From: Sistotremastrum niveocremeum HHB9708
Taxonomy: Eukaryota; Basidiomycota; Agaricomycetes; Sistotremastrales; Sistotremastraceae
NCBI GenBank assembly: GCA_001630475.1
Contig: KV419396.1
Location: 917,565 to 981,564, forward strand
Direction: 5' to 3'
DNA: 64,000 bases
In this document: positions 23,541 to 37,820 of the stretch, piece by piece
How positions within the stretch are numbered: position 1 is the first letter of the stretch
Layout: the number at the start of each line of letters is the position of its first letter
Made by a program: the position numbers and the translations under genes
The notes under the pieces: generated by a model
The model's database searches: none
Told to the model about the DNA's origin: nothing
The model's input: only the letters and a program-made list of their open reading frames with translations

Positions 23541-25044
23541 ATGATGTCTCCTTCAGTCCTCGCTTTCGTCGCTATCTCCTTGCTCGGCACCCACACACTT
23601 GCAGCACCTCCTACATACCATAATCAGTCCTCTTCATATCTCTCTTCGAGACATCACCGAGTCGATCATGATGCTGGTTCATCGTCTTCTTCCGCACCTG
23701 CTATCGTCGTTGACGCCTTGCCCCTCGCCGAAATCACACTGAAGAGGAGGGCACAGTCAGATGCCTTCTCTCATCATGCTAGAGACTACCCGTCTCTAGT
23801 CGAACGCTCCTTCCACCGGGACGTCTTCCACAACTCAAAGGCCAGGCGCTCTGGAAATTCCAATCCGCCAAACAGCGACTGCAAAAGTCTCGCCCACCTA
23901 TTCAATGTCACCTCCGGGCACTCATGGACCGTCAAAGACGGCTGGAGTTCCAATGGAGCAAGTGGATGCTGCTCATGGTACGGCGTAGAATGTTCTTCGT
24001 CAGGCCAGATCAGCGCTCTCAATCTCGCCAATAACGGCCTCAAAGGTCGTTTTCCAGAATCCATCCTGAACATAACAACCCTGGAAAATCTGTACGTATA
24101 ATGAAACGTCACTTGGTATTGAAAAGGCGCTAAATTTTTATCATAGAAATCTATCCCTGAACGCCCTGAAGGGTCCGCTTCCCAACCAGTGGCAGAACAT
24201 GAACAGCCTTAGTACCCTGGATTTATCTCATAATCCAATAGGCGGTTCCGTTCCGCAGTCTTTGGCATCTTCACCTATCATCACCAATCTCCACCTCTCC
24301 AATGATTCTCTGTCCGGCCCTGCTGATTTCAGCAGCGCCAAGAAACTCCAGAACGTCTTTCTTAACGAAAATCGCCTTTCCTCGTTGTCTCCCCCGCGCT
24401 CAGGCGCCTCACTTCAACGACTCATCGCTAATGATAACCAGCTCTCCGGCGAGCTACCGGACCTAAGATCCTTCCCAGAATTGCTAATCGTCAATTTTGC
24501 CGGCAATCAATTGTAAGCCCTAAAGCAGCGATAGCTATCTCGCTTTGCTAACCGAATTAATAGGTCGGGCAACCTTTTTGACTTGAACACGTTCACGAAC
24601 ATGTCACGTTTTGATGTCAGATCCAACGAATTGACCGGAAACATACCCGATCTTGCGTCGTTGACTCTCCGCAACCTCCGCGTTCTTTCTTTGTCGAATA
24701 ACTCGTTCTCTGGTTCTTTCATTTCCCGCACGTCCGCACTCGCTCCAGACTCCCTGTCAACCTGCGATATCGTTCCGCAGTCGCCCAAGTTCCAGCTCCC
24801 TTGCTCGGACGTCAATCAACCGCAGAATAGTTGGGTCGCACGCTGCGGAATACCCGAAGCTTGCAAGAATTCGAACGCAAGCTCGGGTAATCACAAGAAT
24901 CACAAAAAGGCTCAGCTGATCGCGAGAGAAGTCAATAGCAGGGCTTCCCCTTTGTACGGCATTTATAGCATCGGCATGGGCTATAATATGCTCTTCTCGC
25001 TTCTGACCTTCAGTGTGCTATGTACACTTGTTTGTTTGCTGTAG
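23541..25044 (+). CDS. Secreted, probably GPI-anchored leucine-rich-repeat protein
   Basis: CDS join(23541..24091, 24147..24512, 24564..25044), 465 aa. It starts with a signal peptide (MMSPSVLAFVAISLLGTHTL, cleavage near AAP). A Ser/His-rich, dibasic-containing region follows (about 30-110). The LRR N-cap is like plant LRRNT: CKSLAHLFNVTSGHSW, GCCSWYGVECSSSG. About nine LRRs of plant type follow, for example LNLANNGLKGRFPESI and LDLSHNPIGGSVPQSL. Then come a Cys-containing stretch and a hydrophobic C-terminus (MLFSLLTFSVLCTLVCLL), consistent with GPI attachment. It is a cell-wall or plasma-membrane protein; the ligand is unknown. Its promoter carries a repeated motif. Confidence 0.88.
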
Positions 25045-25100
25045 TCGTAATACTCCACTTCATGAATACGAATGATTGATGCATGATTCGTTCCTATTCC

Positions 25101-27395
25101 TTAGTCGTCAAAATGGACTTCAAATTGTTTCAGACCTTCAGCGGCGTCCTTTGCTTCCTTTTCAATTGTTCTCCGGATATCTTCGTTCCTTACCATAATT
25201 TTGCATTGGAACGGATGAGGTCGACAATTGAATCCAGAGGTATAACCAGTCTCCATGCTTGCATCAGGTTGAATGATATCACCGGTTTTCGGATCGGTAG
25301 AGTTTGAAAAACGGAAACCCCAAAGCAAACGAGAGGCGGTCAAGAAAAGGGCTGAGGGCTGTCACTCACATATCGGGACGAATGATGTAGGTACTTACAT
25401 CGTTCAGCTAGATAGGCACCCGGACAAACTCTGTTGCAGTGATCAATGAAGCGAACGCTCCCTAAGGATTGACAGACCTTCTTCCCCACCCAAAAGAACT
25501 GCGAAAAATCAGCGGTTCAGGGTTGTCTTCATGCAATGGTGAAAACAAATACCTGTGACCTCGAGAACCGGTGCCCGGATATTCCTGATCTCCTATAAAT
25601 CGTTCAGGCTATATATGCGTAAATAATAATGGCCGGTCAGGCGTCATCTTATGAGAGACATACTTTAAAAGATTCGGGATCGGGGTATGTTGTAGGATTC
25701 ATGTGAATGGTCCACATGCTTCCTAGACTAAGGTCGTCCCAAGTTAGCCTAGTGCCCAGGGAATTAGAAACAACAGACATTATTGAACCCTTGGGTATGA
25801 AATAGGTGTTCCCTTTGTATTCCAAGTAGTCGTCTTCTGTACTTGCATGCGGCGTCCCACCCAAAATAGCGACCGGTCTCCAGCGCATCTATACACTTAA
25901 TTAAAAATTGTCGCCACATGATTAGAGTTGTCTAACAGTTTCCTTGATAACTGCCTATGACACCTATTGAGTTCACGTCATATTGGTGTATGATAAGATG
26001 CAAACCTTCACATACGGGAGATCATCTTCATCCTCCCAACTCGGGGATCGCTCATGACCAACAACTCGGTCAAGTTCAGCTTGAGCAGCTGACTGTACCT
26101 CTGGATGCAAGACCATCGCCAACACAAGGCTTTGTAAAGTGGCAGAGGTCGTGTCCACCCCAGCTGCGAACAGACTTCCAGAAGCTTGATTGAATTCTAT
26201 GTCATCCAGCTCTGGGAACTGTTCCCGACGTTCTAACATTTGTTTCACATAGCTACACCCTTTAATTGAGCCCGTGGAACGGAAAAAAAGGTAGAGTTTG
26301 GTACCAATGGGGTGCGATGCCCAGGGCCATCTTCCTGGCCACTTCCTGGACCAACGCGGCAAGATTTTCCCGGGCCAGTACTCGATATTCCAACGCGATT
26401 CGCTTAATGGAATTCAGCGACGACGGTACATACTTCAAGATGGGAAAGGTCTCGTGCCCTACACCTCTATTATCGCGCATAAAAATGGTCGAGTATATGC
26501 ATGCTTACATTGAGCGCCTGGCACGTTGATATGGATCAAGAAATCATTTGTGACGTTTAGCTTTTTCAATGCGGAGTCGGTTCGGGTGTCCAGTATCCTG
26601 CGGCCATAAGCAATAGCTACGATTGAGCTCGCCGTATATCTGATCCGATGCCGTCATTTTGAGTGCATTTCGAAGCAAAGAAACGGTACCTGAAAATTTG
26701 CTGATACCAATCTTGGGGGTTTTCGATGAGAGCATTTGCTAAGGTCTTCCCTTCCATCTCAAAGATGGGTTTATATGCTTATAAGTAATGAAATGAAGAA
26801 CGAGTCGTGTCGCGGGAGAAGCAAGACGCACTGTCTACGACCTTCGGCATAGTTGCCAGATGCAGAGCCTTGCGATACGCTCTCCAGCGTTCTCCATATT
26901 TTGCGAACAGAATTGTCTTGTCTACGGTAAGAGAATGATGATTCAGAGAGGCGGTATGTAAGGACCAAATAAAGTGATTTACTTTCCGTCAGGAGATCAC
27001 CTGCGAGGACATAATGGGGTCGGGAGCTGTATTTCGCAGATCGTCGCTCCATGATCTCCACAGCCAACTAAGATCGCTAAGTAAATCCGAGGGCGCATGT
27101 ATGGTATGAAGATGACTACTTCGGCGTCGCCGACGAGGATGGTGGGCGTATAGCCATTCCAGAGGGTAAGCAAAGGGCCATATTGTTCGCTCCAGCGTCG
27201 AAAGATGATCCAGCTCTTCTCCTTGGGAATGTCAAGGGCATTTCCGAAGAACGGAATAGGGCGTTTGTTGCCAGGGGTCGGAGGCATGTTTTTTGGCCGC
27301 TGTAGTTCCTTTATGACGATCGACGTGATACATGCTAAGGCAAGCAGAGCGAGAGCACGGAAGCTGATTGCAAGGAAAGAGACGTAGAGGGACAT
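25101..27395 (-). CDS. Cytochrome P450 monooxygenase (microsomal)
   Basis: The N-terminal membrane anchor is SLYVSFLAISFRALALLAL followed by IVIKELQRPKNMPPTPGNKR. Further motifs: GPLLTLWNGYTPTILVGDAE; I-helix AGVDTTSATLQ; K-helix ETMR (Glu and Arg on adjacent exons); PERF (after FK, 25600s); haem-binding FGWGRRVCPGAYLAE assembled across two introns near 25440-25540. The end is LLWGFRFSNSTDPKTGD and FECKI-like sequence. The cysteine thiolate ligand is present, so the gene looks intact. About ten short introns. The substrate cannot be told. The nearest resemblance I recall is to the basidiomycete CYP64/O-methylsterigmatocystin-oxidoreductase-like group, but the subfamily is uncertain and no biosynthetic core gene is adjacent. 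Confidence 0.9.
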
Positions 27396-28102
27396 AGTGG
27401 GGGTGCTAAGGAGCGTTGTGAATTGAGGATAGGCCGCATGTGAGAAGCCAGTGCGGGAACGACGCAGAAACGGATGAGGCGCAGGACGAAAAGCGTGTGG
27501 ATGGAGCCGCGGACGGTGCTCAAGTCGAAGGCGCAACACGAGGCGTGGATGCGCATATATAGCGTCGGCGCCGTCGATCAGCGCGGAAGACCCAAGAGCG
27601 GACGCTGCATCAGAAATTGAGGGAGGTAAGATTTGGATCGGAGATGCTAGATCTCGGGGATAGCGGGGTCAAGGCCCGGTGGTCCCGGTGGCTGTTGCTG
27701 TCGTTTGTGTTTCCAATTGCAGCGCAGGTGTGCCATGCGATGACGAGCAGAAAATGCATACCGCACTAATTCCTATATCCGTGCAGCCAAGTTCGAAGTG
27801 GACGCCGTCGTCGCATCTTCGCGCGAATATTTTGGCCTCGAGCCTTTAGCGACTCGTGTTCCATTTACGTTCCCTTCCGGTAAAGGAGCCGGTCTATTCA
27901 GGATGCTGACGAAACCGAGGGTACTTAAAGCCTCCATCTTGCCATCATGAGAACCATCCCCTCCCCGTATCATTAACCATATCCTCTATATTTTCTCCGT
28001 TATTTCTGGCCTCTGAACCGGCGTGCCAGCCCTCTCGTCGTCGTTGCCGTCGTCGTCGCCGCCTGCTCGCTCGTTGTGGCTAGTCCTGTCCTGTCACGCG
28101 TC
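27396..28102. promoter_or_regulatory. Divergent intergenic region with a GTC-rich stretch
   Basis: These 707 bases separate the P450 start from the Pro/Ser-rich gene start. The right end has a CGTCGT-type short repeat (about 28035-28062), directly before the next ATG and so probably in its 5' UTR. I recognise no gene. Confidence 0.4.
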
Positions 28103-29269
28103 ATGAAGGCATTCTCGCAGCTCTTGACATCCAAAAAGAAGCGACACGGCCACCAGCTTCCTCTCCAGCTGCCCCCAGAAGAGTATGGCTCAGAGTCGGA
28201 CGCGTCACCGACACCTCCACTCAGAGCCCAACGCTCCGTCACGATGTTGAGACAGACAAGTGATCCATTAAAATACGCTATGACCCAGTCGGCTATCTCG
28301 GGTCGATTACCACATCCTCACGCGACCACACACGACGCCCACGACTTTTTGGCTGCAGAACGCTCGCAGTCCAATGTCCATCCGATGCCTCGCGGCCGCG
28401 TTCGATCCCACACAATCCATTCTTCACAGGCTCCCGATGTCGGCTCGGCCCGGCTTGTCCCCCGCGCGATAGAACCGCCGGCTCGAGATCTCTCTTCTCC
28501 TGATTTCCTTAGCCGTTACGAAACTCCTCGTCGAGCGCCTCGACCACCCAGGGCCCTCGAGGTACGCACCAGCCCTGAGGTGGATCCTGTCCCGACCTCC
28601 CCAACTGCTAGCGTGCCTAGCCATCGCCGTAATGAAACGTCCAGTTCATTCGCGGAATTGGACGAGCTCGCTTCTTTCTTGGACATCGACTACGAGGTTT
28701 GTAATCTTTTTTTTATTGTTGCCTATCATAAGCTGATTATCATGCTATAGGACACGTCTGATTTCGATCAAATCGCCCAAGTTCTCAACCGCCCTGCCCG
28801 TTATCCGTCTGACTACCCTGATCCCGTGCACGAGCTGCCAACTCCCCCTGCATCCCCACGCAAAGCTTCCCATCGACGCACAGATGCGACCTCCAACTTT
28901 GACCCCATCGCCATCCAAACTCAAAATCCTCACAAGAAAGCCGTGTCTTATCCAAGTGATAGCTACCCTCGTTCGATACGAAAAGCTACATCACACATGA
29001 GTCTACTATCAACATCAACTCGCTCCATCCCATCCGCTCGTCCACCCATTGTTTCGAAACCTCTTCCGAGTCCGCCGCTATCACCTACTCGAGAAGAACC
29101 CGTACAACCCCGTGCGAGCCAGCGACCTTCCTATACGGTTCCGTCGCCAGAAAATTCTCCAGTCGCTCAGTCGCCTCGAGGGCGTCTTTCAGGCCGCGGG
29201 CGGTCCTCTACTATTCATGCCACCTCAGGGCCACCTCAAGCCGCCGTAAACTGGGGTGTTGCCGTCTGA
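28103..29269 (+). CDS. Intrinsically disordered Ser/Pro/Arg-rich protein, unknown function
   Basis: CDS join(28103..28696, 28751..29269), 370 aa. It starts MKAFSQLLTSKKKRHGHQLP with a Lys-rich patch. A short conserved-looking helix, FAELDELASFLDIDYE, is followed across the intron by DTSDFDQIAQVLNRPARYP. The rest is rich in SP/TP sites (LPTPPASPRKAS, LPSPPLSPTREEP), which are candidate CDK/MAPK phosphorylation sites. No membrane segment or signal peptide. The first ATG is at 28103; upstream in-frame codons lack ATG. Family not recognised. Confidence 0.72.
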
Positions 29270-29411
29270 TATATGTCTTCATGGACCCACTATCGCACTG
29301 ATTCAGAAGAAGAAGAAGAAATTGAACTGAACTCCACAGAATTCTCATTACATACAATCATTGTAAAACCCACATGCACGTCTCTCCGTTTAGTACGCCT
29401 GTAGCCCACAA

Positions 29412-29808
29412 TCATCGCTCTTTTTTCGACTCCAATTTCGAAGCTGCTCGTTGTGATTCTTCTCTTGAACTTTTGTCGTCCCGCGCGGCTATGATTATAT
29501 AGCCCACTAAAACAATATTGGCCGCAAGGACCGCGCTGAGTGCAGCATATGTCGTGTTCCCTGATCATCATTCAGAAGTCGAAGTCGAAGCAATAAACTC
29601 AGACGCGATCAACTGACCAGGCCATATGTAGTTCAATGAGCCAAAATACGTCGAAATTGGCAGCAGAGCCATCGCGCCGCTGAAGAAGATCAACGAGAAC
29701 AACACGCTACTAAACGTTCCTTTAGTCTTTCTCATACATCAAGCTACTCAAAACTTACTTAGAAACCACCTCATGCGCCGTCCTTGATGCAGCTACTTGT
29801 TCGCTCAT
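29412..29808 (-). CDS. VMA21: V-ATPase assembly factor VMA21
   Basis: A small ER membrane protein that chaperones assembly of the V0 sector of the vacuolar H+-ATPase. CDS complement(29412..29560, 29618..29709, 29759..29808), 96 aa, assembled from three short exons. Two membrane spans: SVLFSLIFFSGAMALLPIST and TYAALSAVLAANIVLVGYII, joined by YFGSLNYIWPGN. The C-terminus is KKER, a dilysine ER-retrieval signal like the one in yeast Vma21. Length and two-span topology match the family. Its ATG shares the palindrome CATG with the first ATG of the ALG8 frame on the other strand. Confidence 0.92.
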
Positions 29809-29896
29809 GTTGAGCACTTGTGATCGGACTCCGAAGAAATGGTCAGGGTTCAACTTCGCGGCGTCACCAACTGAGGCTGGCACATCTGTTGCGCAC

Positions 29897-32198
<2,302 letters not shown>

Positions 32199-32557
32199 TC
32201 CAGTTACATTACATGTACAATACTACATAATAAGTGCATGAACGTGCATGAAGCCTGACAGCCGGAAAACTAAGTTAGAACCTGGGAAGAAATAGATACC
32301 GTTCCGAGTCCGAGTCCGGTGCCGTGCCTGCTTCTGTCCTCCGCCGGCCCTTGCTTGATGGCCCCGTACTCCTGAAGACAACGCTGCTATAACATCTCGT
32401 CGACTCCCCTTTTCCTACCTCTCGCTCTGGAAAGCGCTTCACATCTCCTGCACGCTTAGCCTTGCTCTCAGTCCACATTACACCCTCTTCAATTCGATTT
32501 GTCGTCGACCCCACACTCTTTTAGATTTCTTCTTTCACTCTCATCAGATCTGGGCAA
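32199..32557. other. Intergenic region between ALG8 and a MARVEL-like gene
   Basis: These 359 bases hold the ALG8 3' region and the promoter of the next gene. No gene is visible. The last 100 bases are pyrimidine-rich, as is common upstream of basidiomycete starts. Confidence 0.4.
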
Positions 32558-33524
32558 ATGGTGTCCAGAGGGAACGTTCATCATCTGGACTTGCTTCATA
32601 TCTGCCGTCTAGTTGTCTTCGGTACGTCTTTTACATTCAAGGAACCGAGATATTCACGCCAGCGTCTAGCCATCGTTCTCCTTTTTTCTCTGTGCGAACT
32701 GGGACTATGCGCAAACAACATTCGAACCACAAAACAAGGCGTCTTCATCGATGAAGGCCAAGAAGTCTTGCTGCTTTCTCCTTTCTATTTCACCTTTGCC
32801 GCGTTCGGTGTCGCCACATCAGCCTTGACACTCTTGTTCATGGTGCCAATGTAATGCCAGGCCGAGTCGGAGGGTCATGCATATGCTCATTATTATGCAG
32901 AATTATCGTGGACCTGCTCAGAAAAGACGCGTTCACTTCCATGATTTTCGTGGAACTCGCTTGGACAGGTACGATGGCGCGATCTCCAATATTAAACGCG
33001 AGCCTGACATAAAAATAATTCAGGTGTGCTTTGGATCCTATGGCTCGCTACTGCCGGTGATGCTACAGCAGCTGGGATCTTTCATGAATGTATATTCGAA
33101 GATGGCAAGTCGTCTCTCGTTCTCGTATTCTCTTGTAGACTGACAATTTCGCAGAGAACCTTAGTACCATATGTCATCAATATGCTGCGATTCAAGGCCT
33201 TGCCTTTTTCAACTGGATTCTACGTTCGTCTTTTTTTCAATGGAAGTTTTCCTTACTGAAACTCCGGCAGTGTTTGGATGGTGGATCGTCCTGCTCGTTC
33301 TTGCCCTGCAAATGAGAAAGAAGACTCAAAATCGCAACATTTGGCGTCAATCAGTGGCCGATACAAACTTCACTGTGGCAGGTGCTGGTTTCCGTCAAAG
33401 CCTGGCCTTGAGACGAATGTCTACTGCACCCAAAGAGACAGCTATGGCAGAACACTCCTCAGGGCAGCAGACCGGCGAGGTTCATCCGTCAGACCCGTTC
33501 AACACCCATGCAACGGCAGCATGA
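32558..33524 (+). CDS. MARVEL-like four-span membrane protein, paralogue A
   Basis: Starts MVSRGNVHHLDLLHICRLVV. An intron (32621-32669) inside VVF-G/A leads to IVLLFSLCELGLCANN. Then come LSPFYFTFAAFGVATSALTL and LLFMVPM, a segment ending VELAWTG, WILWLATAGDAT, AAIQGLAFFNWILL and WWIVLLVLALQM. That makes four hydrophobic spans of MARVEL type. The cytosolic tail is polar. The layout (first intron in VVF-G, VELAWT before span 3, FNW before span 4) matches paralogue B at 40990, so the two arose by duplication. Function unknown; MARVEL proteins usually act in membrane apposition or eisosome-like domains. Confidence 0.78.
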
Positions 33525-33823
33525 CCCAATTTTGTCTGGCTGAGATGCCGCTCTCTGATGACTGCATGAACCCACATCCTTCAATCATATACCTTGCCAA
33601 TTATTTATCTCCTTAGTATTACCATTTCTTGTCTAGTTGTTCATAAAGGCATAATCGTATCGTTCTCTTGGTCTCATTGTGACACCGAACGCACGTTGGG
33701 GAGGGTCAAGCGCTAGCGTCTAATTGCCCCAAAAGGGCGCGACCGAATAAAAACGCGAACACATGAAATAGGGTCTTCTGCTATTCTACGCCCCCAAGTC
33801 TTGATCCCAGCCTTCACTCAGCC

Positions 33824-35877
33824 ATGAACGCTGTTTTCGAGCCCATAGCGACCTCGCTGGGCGCGTCAGTGGACCAGCTCAAGGTGAGCCCAGGTTCTGC
33901 ACCGTTTGGGCCCTGCAGCTAACAGGAACATACCAGGTCATCGTCTGTCTTCTCTTATCTTATCCACTTGCAGAGATCTTTACGCGCTTGGACGCGTCGA
34001 ATCCCAACTCAAAACATATCTACAATCTTGCCATATCCTCATTATTTCTCCTTGGGTTCTTGGAGCTATGGACTGGAGTGCTGCATCTGCTAGGCAGCGT
34101 CCTTGCAACCTATGTCATATGCGCAAATTTCCAAGGATCAAGCATGCCATGGCTTGTGTTCACGTGAGTACTATCAATGCATCAAAATGCTCTATCTGAT
34201 TTGATCTTGCAGAGTCGTTATGGGACATCTCACAATAAAGTAGCTTCCATTTCCGTTTTGCGCAATGGGCCAAACTGATTCCTCTGTAGCCATCTCTATC
34301 GTGCATTCTTTGAGATCTCGTTGGATACGTTCGAGATTACTGGTCCCCAGATGGTTCTCACCATGAAACTTTCAACATTTGCTTGGAATGTCTATGATGG
34401 AAGACAGCCAGCAGAGGTATGCAGCCACGCCACATGTCAAGACACTGTAAACTCAGTCCAATCCTCGTTTCTAGTCTCTGGATAAGTGGCAGTCAGAGAA
34501 GAGGGTCGTCAAGATGCCATCCTTGTTGGCTTTCTTGGGTTATTCGTGAGTCTATTATGTGGAGAGGCGAACCCCAGTCCTCATATGCGTAGATTCTATT
34601 TCCCAGGCATGCTTGTTGGACCTTATCTGGAATATGCCAATTATGCCGCTTTGATCGACCGCTCAGCTTATGCCACTGAGAAGGGCAAGGAAAAGGCATC
34701 GGCGGCTGGCCGGCTCCCTCCTGGACGAAAACGCGCTGGGTACTGGTGCATGATTCAAGGCCTTGCTTTCTTGGGAGCATTCGTATTATACGGTGGAAAA
34801 TTCACTTTCCCTGTCGTTTTGACGGATTGGTGGTTGACCAAAGGTTTCTTCTATCGGTGAGTTTCGTATGATACACAAAGTGATGGTATCTCATGACGTT
34901 GTTTAGCATCGGTTATACCCAACTCATCGGATTCTTCGAGCGCACGAAGTATTACGCTATATGGAAACTTACTGAAGTACGTGTATGCTATAACTCGACA
35001 TACCCAGAAGACTCAACCCGAGGTCTAGGGCGCAAGCATAATTTCAGGCCTCGGCTTCACTGGATACAGCGTTGATGGAAAGCCCTCCTGGCACGGAGCC
35101 GCCAATGTCAACATCAGGGTGATCGAGTTCCCGTCCAATTTCAAAGTTCTGTTGGATTCTTGGAATATGAAGACCAACGTTTGGCTCCGCGAATGCGTTT
35201 ACAAGCGTGTTACTCCCAAGGGCAAGAAACCTGGCTTCAGAAGCACGCTCATCACATTTTCGACCAGTGCTTTCTGGGTGAGTGCAGTTCCATCTCCATG
35301 ATGCTTAATGTTAATTTCGGCTTTTCAGCATGGCATTGCGAGCGGATATTACATGACTTTCGTGTTGGGTGCATTCATCCAGACCGTACAACGGCTGGTG
35401 CGATCAACCGTTCGCCCCCTCTTCTTGCCTGCCGTCTCCATCATTCCCATCGAGCTCCATGGCCCACCTGGCACGTCCAAACCGAAGCCAGCTCCTGAAG
35501 GCCCCCCCTCATTTGTCAAACGGATCTACGACCTTGTCGGTACTTTGGCTTCCATCATCATCCTCAACTACGCCGTAGTTCCATTCATTCTGCTCGACTT
35601 CTGGCCTTCCATCGAAGCCTGGAATCGCCTTTACTGGCACGGCCACATCGGACTCGGACTGTTGCTGCTCTTCTTCTATGGTGGCGGCGCTGGATACCTC
35701 AAAGGTGTCCAGAAAGCACGTGTGAAGAAGGCTGAAAAAGTCTACAATGTAGACACCAACGGCCAAAACGTCGTAATTGCCAATGGACGCACTCCTATGC
35801 CCATGACCCCCGGCTCGCACGTCGTCCCTCCTGTGGACCTCCTCGCGCAGAAAGTTGAGAAGGGTGGTTTGAATTGA
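33824..35877 (+). CDS. ALE1: MBOAT lysophospholipid acyltransferase (ALE1/LPT1-like)
   Basis: Acylates lysophospholipids (LPE, LPC, LPA) in the ER, in the Lands cycle. It starts MNAVFEPIATSLGASVDQLK and continues through many membrane spans, with FQGSSMPWLVFTLVMGHLTI, FEITGPQMVLTMKLS and LLAFLGYSFYFPGMLVGPYL. The MBOAT core includes WNMKTNVWLRECVYKRV (the Asn site region) and TLITFSTSAFWHGIASGYYM, with the conserved catalytic His in FWHG. The C-terminus is Lys-rich (KARVKKAEKVYNVD) and cytosolic. About seven introns. The motif set is complete, so the enzyme looks functional. Confidence 0.93.
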
Positions 35878-36521
35878 GGTTATGGTGACTTTATGCTGCA
35901 TTGTACTTGCGTTGCTTCGTCTTGCTTTCCCGTATTAATGACTCTCACTCAGCTAACGAAATCATATATCGAGTTCACCGTATGTACTGGTACTAGGTAG
36001 AACTGGTAGATTACTAGAATACAGTTCTGGCCATGCCACTTACAGTACAATGGACAAATTTCCCTCAACGAAACTTTGAGTGATCCATTCTCATTGGACA
36101 TGAAACAGAAAACCTGCACGCTGGGACATACCTGTTATGACCGCATGTTGATTTTCATTTGGGAGACGCCGTCTTCATTATACACCTCCGTGCCTGCCAC
36201 AACCCGACGGTCCTGCAAAGAGGCGCTCATCAGTGTACTCTCCGATTATTACTTACCTCGAGTCAAGGGGCATAGGAACGTTCTTTCAGGTCCAGTCATT
36301 GTATATTCATGGGATAAGTATGCCACGGTGAGCGTTCTTGATTAGACTTGATATGGAACTACAAAAGCTGGGATTCGGTACTTGTGTATTGAAGCTATCG
36401 ACGCAAGAAGTCTTTTTTCGGGGTCTTCATAGAGCAAGGGGAGCATAGGAAACTTGCAAACTGGTAACGTTGACACGACAAGAAAATGAAAACTTGAATA
36501 TCTGCAGAGAACATGATAATA
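35878..36521. other. Intergenic region between ALE1 and the SR-protein gene
   Basis: These 644 bases lie between convergent genes. A plus-strand open frame at 36076-36345 starts only with TTG and has no recognisable domain, so I do not call it. The region is otherwise featureless to me. Confidence 0.45.
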
Positions 36522-37588
36522 TCACCGCTTGGGACGAGGTCCTCTGTTGTCCTTGAGACCTTCAGGAGGAGGTTGACCATCTTGGATAGAACAAAAAATG
36601 ATCAGCAGCGTCCTCAATAGTTACGGCCAGGGCTACCTCCACCACGCGGAGGGCTACGGCTGTAACTCCTACGACTGCGCCTATCCGGACTGTATCTGCG
36701 AGGGGGTGGGCTGCGGCGATCTCTCCAGTCGCGACCATAGGAGTCCCTATCAGAGCGGTCATACCTACCCCTTTCGCGACCGCCGCCTCGGTAGTCGCGA
36801 TCACGGTCGCGGTAGTCTCTTGAATCACGGCCTCCCCTGTCGCCGCCGCCTCCGCCGCCGCCAGAGTAGGAATCCTTGTAGCCAGCTCGACGGTGGCCCA
36901 TGTACTCGCCCGGTGTTGGAGCGTGCGGCCTATCTGTGACAGAATAGTCGACACGGATACGACGACCATTTAGTTCCTATCTCAGTTCAGAAAACCGAAT
37001 TTGAAAAAACAAGGTAAAGTCTCACAATTCCGTTGAGCTCTGTGACACAGCGAGCTGCGTCGTCGACTGTTGCCATACGGATGAATCCAAAACCACGGGA
37101 CCTTTCGGACTGTAACGCCTGTTCAGTCAAGCAGGGTCGTTTGATGTGCAAATTGACTCACTCGTTGATCATAGACAATAGTGACTTTTTCGACGCGCCC
37201 ATGTCGGCTGAATTCATCTTCCAAGTCTTGCTCTCGGGTGCGAATGCTTAGTCCGAAGACGCCGAGCACATTACTCGGATTTGGGGCCTGCTTAGACAAA
37301 GGGGAGATGTGTAAAACACGATGAAAAAAGAGCGAAATATGAAAAAGGACGTACAACAGGTGCATGACTGGGTTTGCGAGGCGGAGGAGGGGATCTTCGA
37401 CGGTAGGGACTTCTGTAGCCTGGTCCTGGCGCACCTGGTGTTGGGGGTGCGCCTGCACGAGGAGGGCTGCGGGACCGCGAACGCGAGCGACGCGCAGGAG
37501 GTTCTTTGTCATGGTCGCGCTCGGCGGGCGGGGCTTGAGCAGGGAAAGTGTTGTCAGAGTAAGGATCCAGGACGGGCTGGGCAGACAT
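36522..37588 (-). CDS. Tra2-like SR splicing factor with one RRM
   Basis: A pre-mRNA splicing regulator with RS1-RRM-RS2 layout. RS1: [17 protein letters not shown] and [17 protein letters not shown]2 [30 protein letters not shown]1 RGFGFIRM, and CVTELNGI, split by introns. Then [20 protein letters not shown] and a Gly-rich block followed by [10 protein letters not shown] and [16 protein letters not shown]. Two C-termini are possible. Reading through stops at 36614 (SPGRNY). Splicing out 36581-36636 (donor GTAGCC, branch-like CTGAT, strong pyrimidine tract, acceptor CCAAG) continues in frame to [19 protein letters not shown], ending at 36522. I chose the spliced form. Start 37588 gives [12 protein letters not shown]; an upstream mini-exon near 37658 is possible. 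Confidence 0.85.
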
Positions 37589-37820
37589 TTCTGTGAACTA
37601 TGGACAGGAGAGAGTTGAGAATGAGGACGAAGGGCGGCACAAGGCACTCACACTCATTTGACTGGTAACGCGGTGCCGGGGCTTGCGGGGTCGGAGTATA
37701 GAAAGAGCAAGTTGAGCGCGAATGCCGGCCCTAAAGTACTTTGTGTGGTACTGTACAGTAACCAAACAACGCAACAGTCCATACACCAGTTCCCAAAGGG
37801 CCATCGACGGCGTCAAGACC

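Noticed and set aside
25083-27395. P450 as part of a secondary-metabolite gene cluster
   Set aside because: No synthase, terpene cyclase, NRPS/PKS or pathway regulator lies nearby; the neighbours are an LRR protein and a disordered protein.
36076-36345. 89-residue plus-strand open frame
   Set aside because: It begins with TTG, not ATG, has no recognisable domain and no splice partners.
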